IMG/VR virus record: IMGVR_UViG_3300009182_000171
Coordinates: 1 to 36,390 of that record
Reading direction: 5' to 3' (one strand)
Source: a virus
DNA length: 36,390 bases
Under the pieces are notes generated by a model that made no database searches, was not told the origin of the DNA, and worked only from the letters and a program-made list of their open reading frames with translations. Of this stretch, positions 11,369 to 19,055 are shown piece by piece (position 1 is the stretch's first letter; the number at the start of each line of letters is the position of its first letter). Both the position numbers and the translations under genes were made by a program.

Positions 11369-12154
11369 TCAAAAAAGGCCAGCAGGCTCAGCGGTCACAT
11401 CCCAATTGCAAATAATTAGTTCCATGCGCTCGACACCTTTGCCACCACCCACGGTGTATTTGATGGGCACCTCTTCAATGTGAAACTTCTCAAAACAGGT
11501 GCGGATCTGTGGGTGGTCATTGATGCTCAAAATGGCCTTGCCTTTAATTTCGCGCATGGTCTTGGCCATGGTTTCATACTCCTCCCACGGGAATGGCACG
11601 CCATAGCCCTCGGTCTCCCAATAGGGCGGGTCAAGGTAAAACAGCGTGTGCGGCCGGTCGTACCGGCGCATGCACTCCTTCCAATCCAGCCGCTCAATGT
11701 ACGCGCTGGCCAGGCGCAAATGCGCCGCGCTCAAAGACTCTTCAATGCGCAGCAAATTGACCGCCGGGGCCGTGGTGGCCGTGCCCCAGCTTTGACCCTG
11801 CACGCGGCCACCAAAGGCCTGATGCTGCAGGTAGTAAAAACGTGCAGCGCGCTGAATGTCGGTCAGGGTTTCGCTGGGCGTCATCTGCGTCCACTTGAAA
11901 ATCTCTCGGCTGCTCAGCGCCCACTTGAACTGACGCACAAACTCCTCCAAGTGGTTTTGCACTACGCGGTAGAGGTTGATCACATCGCCATTAACGTCGT
12001 TGATCACCTCCACTTCGGCGGGCTGCCTTAAAAAATACAGCGCCGCCCCACCCGCAAACACTTCGACATAGCAAGTGTGAGCGGGGAACCGGTCCAAGAT
12101 GGTGTCAGCCAGACGTCGTTTTCCGCCAAGCCAGGGAATGATGGGATTTGCCAT
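11369..12154 (-). CDS. D12-class DNA N6-adenine methyltransferase (Dam-like)
   Basis: From MANPIIPWLGGKRRL the 261-aa protein shows the D12-class order: PWLGGK (7-12), SAM-binding EVFAGGAAL (31-39), NDVNGDVIN (52-60) and catalytic DPPY (175-178). Such enzymes methylate adenine, often in GATC, though the target cannot be read from the sequence. No restriction enzyme is adjacent, so it is a solitary methylase, probably protecting phage DNA or tuning regulation. The ATG at 12154 is preferred because homology begins there; a GTG at 12223 would extend into the stem-loop region. It is the last gene before the late terminator. Confidence 0.88.
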   Translation of the reverse strand: MANPIIPWLGGKRRLADTILDRFPAHTCYVEVFAGGAALYFLRQPAEVEVINDVNGDVINLYRVVQNHLEEFVRQFKWALSSREIFKWTQMTPSETLTDIQRAARFYYLQHQAFGGRVQGQSWGTATTAPAVNLLRIEESLSAAHLRLASAYIERLDWKECMRRYDRPHTLFYLDPPYWETEGYGVPFPWEEYETMAKTMREIKGKAILSINDHPQIRTCFEKFHIEEVPIKYTVGGGKGVERMELIICNWDVTAEPAGLF

Positions 12155-12181
12155 GTGAGAGTCCAGGTAGATTGATACACT

Positions 12182-12307
12182 AGGCCCGCCTCCCGGGAGG
12201 TGGCAGGGCCTTGGCTGGCTCACGGCATGAACGTGAAATAGCGGCTGGTCAGTGGTGCTAGTAACACCGCTGGCCGGTCGCTCTGTCTTTACACCAGGTG
12301 TAAAGAC
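12182..12307 (+). ncRNA. Candidate structured RNA: four consecutive stem-loops
   Basis: In the gene-free stretch between Rz and the methylase, four stem-loops follow each other almost without spacers: AGGCCC/GGGCCT enclosing CCTCCCGGGAGG (12182-12211); TCACG/CGTGA with a 7-base loop (12220-12236); an uninterrupted 18-pair stem with loop CTAGTAA (12240-12282); and GTCTTTACACC/GGTGTAAAGAC around one base (12285-12307). The 18-pair stem uses four G-U wobbles in the plus sense; on the minus strand these become A-C mismatches, so the RNA is predicted from the plus strand, opposite to the flanking genes. No clear promoter or U-tract is seen. A C4-type antisense RNA is one family to test. Confidence 0.5.
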
Positions 12308-12316
12308 GGGATAGGG

Positions 12317-12787
12317 TCAGTCAGGCACAGCGCCCGGCTTGGCAATGCGCCACAGCATCAGTGCGTCGGCGGCGTGGCCATCGGCGGCCGCAGCAATGGC
12401 TGCGCCCTGCTCTCCAAGCGTTGCAAGGTCTCGCGCCATTGCAGCGAGTAACTGGTTTTGGGCTGCGCTGTCAGCGGTGCAGGTCTCACCACCGGTGGCA
12501 GCGGCTCGGACGGCTTGGAGGTCGTTGCGCAGGCGGTCAAGCTCGCTAGACACAGCCAGGCGGTCAGTTGTGATGCGGGTTTGAGTTTGAGTGCGGGCAT
12601 GGATCACCTCGATTGTGTTGTTGGCTTGCTGGATGGCGGCCACGGCACCTTGGTGCACGGCCTCGGTTTGCGCGGCTTGTACCGCGTCACGCTCATGGCG
12701 CGCGCCCAATGTGTAGGCACGCCAGTGGGTGCCCAGCAGGGTCAGCAGGCCCACCAGGGCCAGGGTGAGGCGGATGGACAAGCTCAT
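12317..12787 (-). CDS. Rz-like inner-membrane spanin
   Basis: The 156-aa protein has an N-terminal signal anchor (residues 5-20, IRLTLALVGLLTLLGT) and a long periplasmic helical region rich in Ala, Gln and Arg (about 35-140) expected to form a coiled coil, the architecture of Rz i-spanins. It begins in an ATGA overlap with the amidase stop and fully contains an Rz1-like lipoprotein gene in another frame. With that partner it would span the periplasm and disrupt the outer membrane at lysis. Confidence 0.8.
   Translation of the reverse strand: MSLSIRLTLALVGLLTLLGTHWRAYTLGARHERDAVQAAQTEAVHQGAVAAIQQANNTIEVIHARTQTQTRITTDRLAVSSELDRLRNDLQAVRAAATGGETCTADSAAQNQLLAAMARDLATLGEQGAAIAAAADGHAADALMLWRIAKPGAVPD
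12358..12600 (-). CDS. Rz1-like outer-membrane lipoprotein spanin, nested in Rz
   Basis: The 80-aa ORF lies entirely inside Rz in a different frame. It has a signal peptide ending in the lipobox LTAC (Cys24), a Pro-rich mature part (SEPLPPVVRPAPLTAQP) and a polar C-terminus, exactly the Rz1 plan. A GAGGTG ribosome site precedes its ATG by about five bases. The pairing with the enclosing gene makes the assignment strong despite the overlap. Confidence 0.85.
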   Translation of the reverse strand: MPALKLKPASQLTAWLCLASLTACATTSKPSEPLPPVVRPAPLTAQPKTSYSLQWRETLQRLESRAQPLLRPPMATPPTH

Positions 12788-13314
12788 GACCCGGCCACCT
12801 CAAACGCGCACACTGCCCCGGCAATGGCCATGACCACCCGGTCTTTGCGCGCCAAAAATGTTTGCAGGTCGCCCGCGTTGGTGATGAAAACCATTTCTAC
12901 AATCAAGCCCCCAGCCTGCACAAAGGCCAGCCGCGGATGCTGACTTTGGCTTTGGTCGATCCACCCGACCTCGCCGCGCAGTTTTTGCCCCGTCTCGCCC
13001 GCAATGGCGCGGGCGATGCGCTGCGCCACGGGCTTGAGCGCGGGCGGCGCGATCACCTCTACGCCGGTGGCCGTGGCCGGGCCAGCGTTGCAGTGCAGCT
13101 CGATGGCCAGGTCGGTGCCTTTGATCATGGCCACAGCTTGCGGCAACGGCAAGTTCACGCCCTTGCCGCCGTCTTGAAAAACAGTGTGGCGCATCTCCAG
13201 CAAGCGGGTGGCCACCATCTCGCGCATGTTAAGCGTTATTGCGGCCTCTTTGTAGCCGTTGGCACAGGCGCCAGGGTCGGGGCCGCCGTGGCCTGCAGAG
13301 ATGAGGTATTTCAT
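12784..13314 (-). CDS. N-acetylmuramoyl-L-alanine amidase endolysin
   Basis: The 176-aa protein starts MKYLISAGHGGPDPGACANG and has the zinc amidase (Amidase_3) residues: His9 in SAGHGG, Glu23 in YKEAA, His74 in ELHCNAG and catalytic Glu140 in GLIVEM. There is no signal peptide or separate wall-binding domain, so release would need a holin. The ATG at 13314 has AAGG about eight bases upstream, better than a longer upstream start. It precedes the spanin pair in an ATGA overlap, forming the lysis cassette. Confidence 0.88.
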   Translation of the reverse strand: MKYLISAGHGGPDPGACANGYKEAAITLNMREMVATRLLEMRHTVFQDGGKGVNLPLPQAVAMIKGTDLAIELHCNAGPATATGVEVIAPPALKPVAQRIARAIAGETGQKLRGEVGWIDQSQSQHPRLAFVQAGGLIVEMVFITNAGDLQTFLARKDRVVMAIAGAVCAFEVAGS

Positions 13315-13336
13315 AATGATGCCTTGAAAAATCAGC

Positions 13337-13801
13337 TCATCCGAGCCCCAATTCAGCCCGGGCAGCTTTAGCTTTAGCTCGAGCCTCTTCAACACGCGCC
13401 GCAAAAGCCTCGGTCATTGCTATTTCTTTTGCCGTCATGCTGTACTTTCCAGCAAGTTGGGCGATGTTGATTCTGTTCAAATAAGCCTCGTCGTCTTGAC
13501 TGTAGACGGCACGAATGTGATCTTGTAATTGACTGGCAATGAGCTGAAATGCTGGAGAGTCTTTAATTATTTGCGCTTTTAAATCATCAGATAAAGGTGG
13601 TTGCAAATGTTCGATACTGGCTTTAACTGCTTCAGGCTGATCTGCGGGCAATGTGTAGTCATTTAACAATGCGATCACCGTTCTCCCATCGGGCAACAAA
13701 CACAACTCTTGGCTGGTTTTTTTAAATGCATCAAAAGGTGCTTGCAGAATATGAGTGGTGATGGCATCTGTCACCTTTCGATAAGCATAAAGAGTTGGCA
13801 T
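13337..13801 (-). CDS. Tail-tip-associated hypothetical protein, 154 aa
   Basis: The protein begins MPTLYAYRKVTDAITTHILQ and contains LCLLPDGRTVIALLNDYTLPADQPEAVKASIE, then a helical, Lys/Ala-rich C-terminus. It lies directly after the J gene, the usual place for tail-fibre chaperones or small proteins associated with the receptor-binding tip. It is not an accessory protein of a diversity-generating retroelement that I recognise, and no reverse transcriptase follows. Function is unassigned. Confidence 0.55.
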   Translation of the reverse strand: MPTLYAYRKVTDAITTHILQAPFDAFKKTSQELCLLPDGRTVIALLNDYTLPADQPEAVKASIEHLQPPLSDDLKAQIIKDSPAFQLIASQLQDHIRAVYSQDDEAYLNRINIAQLAGKYSMTAKEIAMTEAFAARVEEARAKAKAARAELGLG

Positions 13802-13859
13802 TTTGGTCTTTCTAAAAGTTCAAATATTTGAGGCCCAAGGGAGCAACATGGCGAATAAA

Positions 13860-16800
13860 TTACAAATAAGTAGCTGAACGAAATCCGGCCGTGTTCAGTG
13901 AATAATCACGTCGGTTATATAAACTCAAAGACCAAATACCACTTCCTCCCGCACCGCTCACCTGGCCACCCGAAAGCGCAATAAGTTGGTTCGCCCTGTT
14001 TTCATAAAAATAATCATTGCCAAATTGATTAGAGCCACCAATACCTGAGGCGAGCGGTATTCCAGCACATGCAGCATTCCAGGCCAATCCACTTGTTGCC
14101 GCACTCAAGACTTGGCCTGCCGACCCAAAGTATTTCGTCCCTGTGACCATTAAACTTTCATATGTAGCGCCAAGGTTGTCATACATCGCAGCCAATCCAG
14201 CAGAGCCCCATGCGTCTGTGGCCAATGTATTCCCGCTGGTTATTGAGGAAATATCTGTACTCGGTTTGAGTAAATAGTAATTATTGGAGTCACTGGTTAT
14301 GCCAAGATTGATCTCCGACACGTTTCCGTTTAAATCCATCACTCCACAATCCTGCCCGTTATGAGAAACCCGCGATGGTAGGTTGGCTGATCCGGTTTTA
14401 CCCACTCCAAAAACAAAACTGACGTAGCTGATGCTGGGGTCGTTGAAGTCATTTAAAACGCCGTTGTTGTTCCCTTTGGGAAAATTTGCAGCGGGCATAT
14501 ACCAGGCGCAATAAGTAGTATTTGAGCTGGCACTGGCGTGCGCATTGGCAAGAAGCGCAAGTGCAGAATGAATAAAGCGGCTGTTGCAGAAAAACCGAGG
14601 CCCTCGGGTTTTTGCGGCATCAATTGCTCCCCAAAATTCATTTGCAGGCGAACCCGTGAGACCGCTGAATGGCGCTGGCCATGTTTCGCATAGCAAGGGA
14701 TTTGCGTTCTGTATGCTCGATGCGATGCCCGCGTTGTTTGAGCACATGTACTTATCGATAAAAAAACCAAGGCAGATGCTACCCGCGTTGTAAAAAGCTC
14801 GATGCATTGCATAGCCAGCAGCATTCGCTGTTGCCACGTCTGAAAATTCGATATAAGCCTTAATGTCTACTACATTAACTTGCAAACCATTAAACCCTGT
14901 CCCGTACTTATAGTAAAAAGCAGGGATGTAAACCATGATTGATCCGTCGCTATATCTGTAATTTCCGTAATTCGGCGACGCTTGGTCTGTTGTGCCTTGT
15001 AGTGCAGTAAATCCGACTGGAATTTGGGGAGCGACACCCACCCCAAACCCAAGAGCACCAGGGCTCCCAATGCTATTGATCTGGGCTGCCGCAGCTTCGA
15101 CGTCGTAGGAAATGGCGACTGAAGACCCCATATTTCCGATGCTGCTAAATGGCACAATTCTCAAATTCCATAGCACTCCAGGATTTGATCGCCAGGCAAA
15201 ATTTCTGCCTTTTAAGCTGCCCAATATTTGTTCAGTCTGGCCATTGATTGATCCATAGATCACTGCATATTCAAACGGCCCGTCAACATCAAATGACAGT
15301 ACCAAGTCAGCAAATGCAGTACTGCCAATAGTGACAGGGGTCGAGCTGATGCTGGCGTTGCTGACCTTAGGGATCGAAGATAAAAGCGTGCGATTGGGTG
15401 CCGCGGTATATGTGCCATTTAAAACGTACGGCCAAAATTCATCTGGCAGTGGTACCACGGTCACACGCGCACCAGATTGGTTGTCTGATGGCTCAATTTT
15501 GGCAACAACCACTTTTAAGCCCGGTGTAGGCTTGAAGTCGTAGATCCACAGTGCATCCATCGGCTGGCCATTTGTTCCGGGCAACGCCACGCCGTTAGGC
15601 CAGGCCTCAAAATTCACTGTGCGAGTGGTGCCAGTAAATGGCATGATGGTGAATACTCTGTACTGAGTCTCGCCGACCAAACGCAAGCCTATGTATCGAC
15701 TACTGACGCCTTCGGGGCCTGTTGCTGGAATAGTATCGTCCAGGGTAAGCGTGGCCACGCCTGCAGTCAGGACCGCAGACTTAACTCGACCGCTGTAACC
15801 CCACTGCGTCATATCGTGACTTAAGGCAAGCACAGTGCCCCTGCGATATGTCATGTATTCAAGGTCTTGCTCAAACACGATTGACTTGGCCATATAAATG
15901 TTTTGTGCCATGGCGTGACGGGCCAACAAAGCAGCATGTGCCTCGGTCGTGATGCCCATGTTGCTTAAGCGTGCGGTGGTACGCGGTAATGTGACACCGG
16001 GCGCAGTTACTCGCAGACTATTCCATTGGTTTTTTTGTGCCCGCTCGAAATAGCCGTACTCGATTTCATCAGACCTGTCGTTACCGTCATAGGCTACGCT
16101 GAATGAATGCGTTTTGATATTCCCCATGTTGATAACACCCTCTATCGGGGCTGTATTGTCCAACCACTGAACACCCAAGCGGCCTTCAGCCCAGCTGATG
16201 GTGCCTAGGCCCGCATATGCAATTGCCTCCAACAAATCGGCGGTACTGATAGCGGACTGAATCACTGCATCGAAAGTCAAATCTTTAAGACGACACCACA
16301 CCATGAAGCGCTTTAGTCCATCGACATCAATGCGACTATCATCCCAGCCCAGACCAGCAATGAGCTTTCCGTTTTCATCAAAAATTCCGCGTGCAAGCAG
16401 TAATATTTGCGCCCCAGGATTGCTCAAACCGTTTTCTCGGTTGGTAGCGGTGGCCCACGTACCACCCGACCACCAGGGCATTGGTGCAGCGGTCGCGAGC
16501 CAATTTAAATTGTCGATTGCACCGTTCAGCTGACCACTGGCTTTAATTGTCAAAGCCACAATACCCTGACCTGGGTAGCTTGTTAAATCCTGTTGAAAAG
16601 ACTTGAGCACTGTCCAAGTCACAGCATTTTGTGCATTGGTGACAGTTTCATTTGCGGTTTTTTTTCGCACTCGAATATCGTATTGGCCGCTTGTAACCTG
16701 CAAACTCAATTGCACACGCAAGGGCTTACTGGAGGCGTTTGATAAAGTCACTGAAGATGGCGAATCACCAGGGCGAGGTGGCCACGCGGTCCAAGCCTCG

Positions 16801-17774
16801 GTGCCCACAACCGCATACTGCACATCCAGTTGGACCGTTCGAGCCTCATAAGCGCCAGTGCTTGAACTAAGTCCGAAAATACTGCATTCCAAATCAATGC
16901 CAATCATCACTGTGTTGATGCTTGTGGTCCGCTGTACCCATGGACCCGCATTCGTCGAATCAGGACAATCTAAAAGTGCGCCTGCAATACTGTCTACACT
17001 GTTGTTGGGCAGATTTGCGGCGTAACTGTTACCAGGCAAACCCACCGCACTGATGGCGACGCCTTGATAGCTGCTCACTGGTGTTTGACCGACGCATAAA
17101 GACTCGACGCAGTAACAATTTAGACCCGCATGAAATTGCTGAACCAGGTATTGATCTTCGCCGCCAAAATACGTCCACGGCTGACCTGCTAAGTCGGGAA
17201 CGACGTAAGGCTGTCCCAGCACCAAGCTCATGGGCTCCCATAGCCGTGCCTGATTGCGCCCGCCGCTCAGGCTGTACGTCGGTTCGGCATTGTTGGCAAC
17301 CCTCATTGACCCACTGCTGGGCGGCGGAAGTAACTTGTTGATAATCATTGCGCCGCCAGCAAACACGACCGCTCCTGCAACGGCAAGACCTACGCCAGAC
17401 AAACCGGTTGCGGCAGATAACCAAGCATTACCGGCCCCCATCGTGACAAAAGCAAGCGCAGCAAAGGCAATGATCTTGATCAAATCTTTTTGAACCAAAG
17501 AGCGGCACTCGATTACCTGCCCATGGTGCACGCGCACCCTGCCCCACATCAAAGCGGGCACTTTCAGGCCGCCGACCTCGACAACCCAGGTGTCGGTCAC
17601 GCCATGGCGCTCTAACACTTGCAGCAAGGTTTCACCGTCGCGCATCAAAACTGCTACGCTGACTTGACCCTGCGTGGTCAACGGATGCGGGGTGACCACC
17701 AGGTGCGCAGATCGCGCCTTGGCATCTGTAGCGTCGCTTGTTTGGACCACGGTTTGAGCTTCGATCATTTCCAC
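13860..17774 (-). CDS. Tail tip/host specificity protein J (TipJ-like) with FGE-like C-terminus
   Basis: The 1304-aa protein is the central tail tip protein. Residues about 40-90 resemble the small beta domain at the start of TipJ proteins; 95-150 hold hydrophobic helices (IIAFAALAFVTMGAGNAWL and VGLAVAGAVVFAGGAMII); 170-600 and 600-860 are the beta-rich J core with fibronectin-like parts. From about 915 the protein changes to a Cys/Asn/Trp-rich domain with DLNGNVSEI and the ending NRRDYSLNTAGFRSATYL, matching the formylglycine-generating-enzyme/C-type-lectin fold used as receptor-binding domain by many phages. The start is GTG at 17774 or ATG six bases later; it overlaps the NlpC gene. It determines host binding and probably DNA ejection. 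Confidence 0.85.
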   Translation of the reverse strand: MEMIEAQTVVQTSDATDAKARSAHLVVTPHPLTTQGQVSVAVLMRDGETLLQVLERHGVTDTWVVEVGGLKVPALMWGRVRVHHGQVIECRSLVQKDLIKIIAFAALAFVTMGAGNAWLSAATGLSGVGLAVAGAVVFAGGAMIINKLLPPPSSGSMRVANNAEPTYSLSGGRNQARLWEPMSLVLGQPYVVPDLAGQPWTYFGGEDQYLVQQFHAGLNCYCVESLCVGQTPVSSYQGVAISAVGLPGNSYAANLPNNSVDSIAGALLDCPDSTNAGPWVQRTTSINTVMIGIDLECSIFGLSSSTGAYEARTVQLDVQYAVVGTEAWTAWPPRPGDSPSSVTLSNASSKPLRVQLSLQVTSGQYDIRVRKKTANETVTNAQNAVTWTVLKSFQQDLTSYPGQGIVALTIKASGQLNGAIDNLNWLATAAPMPWWSGGTWATATNRENGLSNPGAQILLLARGIFDENGKLIAGLGWDDSRIDVDGLKRFMVWCRLKDLTFDAVIQSAISTADLLEAIAYAGLGTISWAEGRLGVQWLDNTAPIEGVINMGNIKTHSFSVAYDGNDRSDEIEYGYFERAQKNQWNSLRVTAPGVTLPRTTARLSNMGITTEAHAALLARHAMAQNIYMAKSIVFEQDLEYMTYRRGTVLALSHDMTQWGYSGRVKSAVLTAGVATLTLDDTIPATGPEGVSSRYIGLRLVGETQYRVFTIMPFTGTTRTVNFEAWPNGVALPGTNGQPMDALWIYDFKPTPGLKVVVAKIEPSDNQSGARVTVVPLPDEFWPYVLNGTYTAAPNRTLLSSIPKVSNASISSTPVTIGSTAFADLVLSFDVDGPFEYAVIYGSINGQTEQILGSLKGRNFAWRSNPGVLWNLRIVPFSSIGNMGSSVAISYDVEAAAAQINSIGSPGALGFGVGVAPQIPVGFTALQGTTDQASPNYGNYRYSDGSIMVYIPAFYYKYGTGFNGLQVNVVDIKAYIEFSDVATANAAGYAMHRAFYNAGSICLGFFIDKYMCSNNAGIASSIQNANPLLCETWPAPFSGLTGSPANEFWGAIDAAKTRGPRFFCNSRFIHSALALLANAHASASSNTTYCAWYMPAANFPKGNNNGVLNDFNDPSISYVSFVFGVGKTGSANLPSRVSHNGQDCGVMDLNGNVSEINLGITSDSNNYYLLKPSTDISSITSGNTLATDAWGSAGLAAMYDNLGATYESLMVTGTKYFGSAGQVLSAATSGLAWNAACAGIPLASGIGGSNQFGNDYFYENRANQLIALSGGQVSGAGGSGIWSLSLYNRRDYSLNTAGFRSATYL

Positions 17775-18214
17775 GTGTAAAACCCTTCAATCCGCTGACC
17801 GCGCCAACCAAAATCACGCAAACGCGTGAGCGACGCGCTGCCCATGACCGCACTGTTGTGCAGCACCCAGCAAACGCCGCCAGACATAAATATGGTGCCG
17901 ATGTGCCACAGCGCATGGCCTGCGTCGTTAAAGCTGGTGAGCAACACACCACAGCCGTGCTGTGGCTCGGCAATGCGCACGGCCAATGCGTCACGCGCCA
18001 AGCTGATTTGTGTCACCTGGTGCGCACGGCCTTGTGTATGCGTTTGCAACGCGGCAGGCAGTAGCACATCCACGCCAAACACCTCGCGCTGCACTCGCAA
18101 AAAAAGGTGGCCGCAATCGAACTTGCCGGGGAGGTATTCAGTGCCTATGTAGGTTTGGGCATCGTTGAAGTCTTGCACTTCGTCACGCGCTGTTGATTGG
18201 TATAAATCGGTCAT
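17765..18214 (-). CDS. NlpC/P60-type tail peptidase (lambda K-like)
   Basis: The 149-aa protein carries the catalytic Cys34 in KFDCGHLFLR and a His in DAGHALWHIG (100-104), in the order of NlpC/P60 cysteine peptidases. It is located between the DUF1833 protein and J, the place of lambda gpK. It probably cuts peptidoglycan stem peptides during entry or assists tip assembly. It ends ten bases inside the J gene. Confidence 0.8.
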   Translation of the reverse strand: MTDLYQSTARDEVQDFNDAQTYIGTEYLPGKFDCGHLFLRVQREVFGVDVLLPAALQTHTQGRAHQVTQISLARDALAVRIAEPQHGCGVLLTSFNDAGHALWHIGTIFMSGGVCWVLHNSAVMGSASLTRLRDFGWRGQRIEGFYTWK

Positions 18215-18219
18215 GTTGT

Positions 18220-18687
18220 TTAGCCGGGGAAAAGTGCAGGCGCATTGGCTGGATCAAAGCGCACACGCACGGTCGTTTGACGCATCGTGTCATCTTGTCC
18301 CATGTTGGCGGTGACCAAGGTGGGCGTGATCTGGATGCCGGACAGTTGCGAAATGAATTCATAGTCCACAAGTGTCGGCGTGGCGCGGCTCACGACGCGC
18401 AACGAGGCCAGCAGCGCAGCGCCCACAGGCAAGCTCTCAATGGCGGCCGTCAGTTCGCGGCCCACGTTGTCAATGCGGATCTGCGCACGTGGATTTTCTT
18501 TTTGCACTTGCGTGGGCAGCTTGACCAAAAACGGCAAGCCGGTATAAGTCTGCCCACCAATGATCCAGTCCCGGGTGTCGTTGACAACGCGCACCGGGCT
18601 TGTGAAGCTGGCGTGGTCGATGATCAGCAACTCCAAATACCCGTCGGTATCGGTGATCTGCTGCAGCTGTGCAATAGATTGAGCCAT
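18220..18687 (-). CDS. DUF1833 minor tail protein (lambda L position)
   Basis: The 155-aa protein starts MAQSIAQLQQITDTDGYLELLIIDHA and has the strand pattern YTGLPFLVKLP and ENPRAQIRIDNVGREL expected of DUF1833 proteins found between the M-like and NlpC genes of siphophage tail tips. It ends with TTVRVRFDP. It begins one base into the stop of the previous gene. It should form part of the ring or hub between tail tube and J. Confidence 0.75.
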   Translation of the reverse strand: MAQSIAQLQQITDTDGYLELLIIDHASFTSPVRVVNDTRDWIIGGQTYTGLPFLVKLPTQVQKENPRAQIRIDNVGRELTAAIESLPVGAALLASLRVVSRATPTLVDYEFISQLSGIQITPTLVTANMGQDDTMRQTTVRVRFDPANAPALFPG

Positions 18688-19055
18688 CAGTACGCGCTCC
18701 GCAAATATTCAAGCTGCAAACTGCGCTCTGCAGAGGTCCATGCGCGGGTGCTGGGCTTGAGAGAACCAATGTTGCCGCCCACAATGCGTGCACGCACCAC
18801 GGTGCTGGTGCGCGGGTTGGTCCAGTCAAACCAATCGGCACCACCGTTGATTTGGGTGTACACCCAGCTTTCAAAATCAATGGCGTTTTGTTTGGTGCGA
18901 AAGTACAGCGTGACCGGCACGGTGACCATGGCGTCGCTGGCCATGCGCCGCTGCTTGGCGACGCCGCGCTCCATCTCAGAGCGCAGCACCACCGTGGCCG
19001 GGGTTTCGGATGTGTCTGCCCAAGCGATGTCGACGTAAGCGGGAAAGGTGGCCAT
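18687..19055 (-). CDS. Minor tail protein M-like
   Basis: The 122-aa protein is beta-rich with AMVTVPVTLYFRTKQNAIDFESWVYTQINGGADWFDW in the middle, close to lambda gpM-like/phage minor tail proteins that cap the tape measure. The gene order tape measure - M-like - L-like (DUF1833) - K-like - J is standard. The start is separated from the tape measure stop by no spacer. Confidence 0.7.
   Translation of the reverse strand: MATFPAYVDIAWADTSETPATVVLRSEMERGVAKQRRMASDAMVTVPVTLYFRTKQNAIDFESWVYTQINGGADWFDWTNPRTSTVVRARIVGGNIGSLKPSTRAWTSAERSLQLEYLRSAY

Noticed and set aside
11369-12223. Restriction-modification system
   Set aside because: Only a D12 methylase is present; no endonuclease gene is adjacent.
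12285-12307. Intrinsic terminator at the 11-bp dyad
   Set aside because: No U-tract on either strand after the stem and only one base between arms; it is a better operator or RNA stem than a terminator.
12339-12943. Plus-strand ORFs over the lysis genes
   Set aside because: Arg/Ala-rich shadows of Rz, Rz1 and the amidase, which have clear motifs on the minus strand.
13860-14000. Complete diversity-generating retroelement
   Set aside because: The J C-terminus looks like a target domain, but no reverse transcriptase ORF and no second near-copy of this terminal sequence was found by eye in the window.
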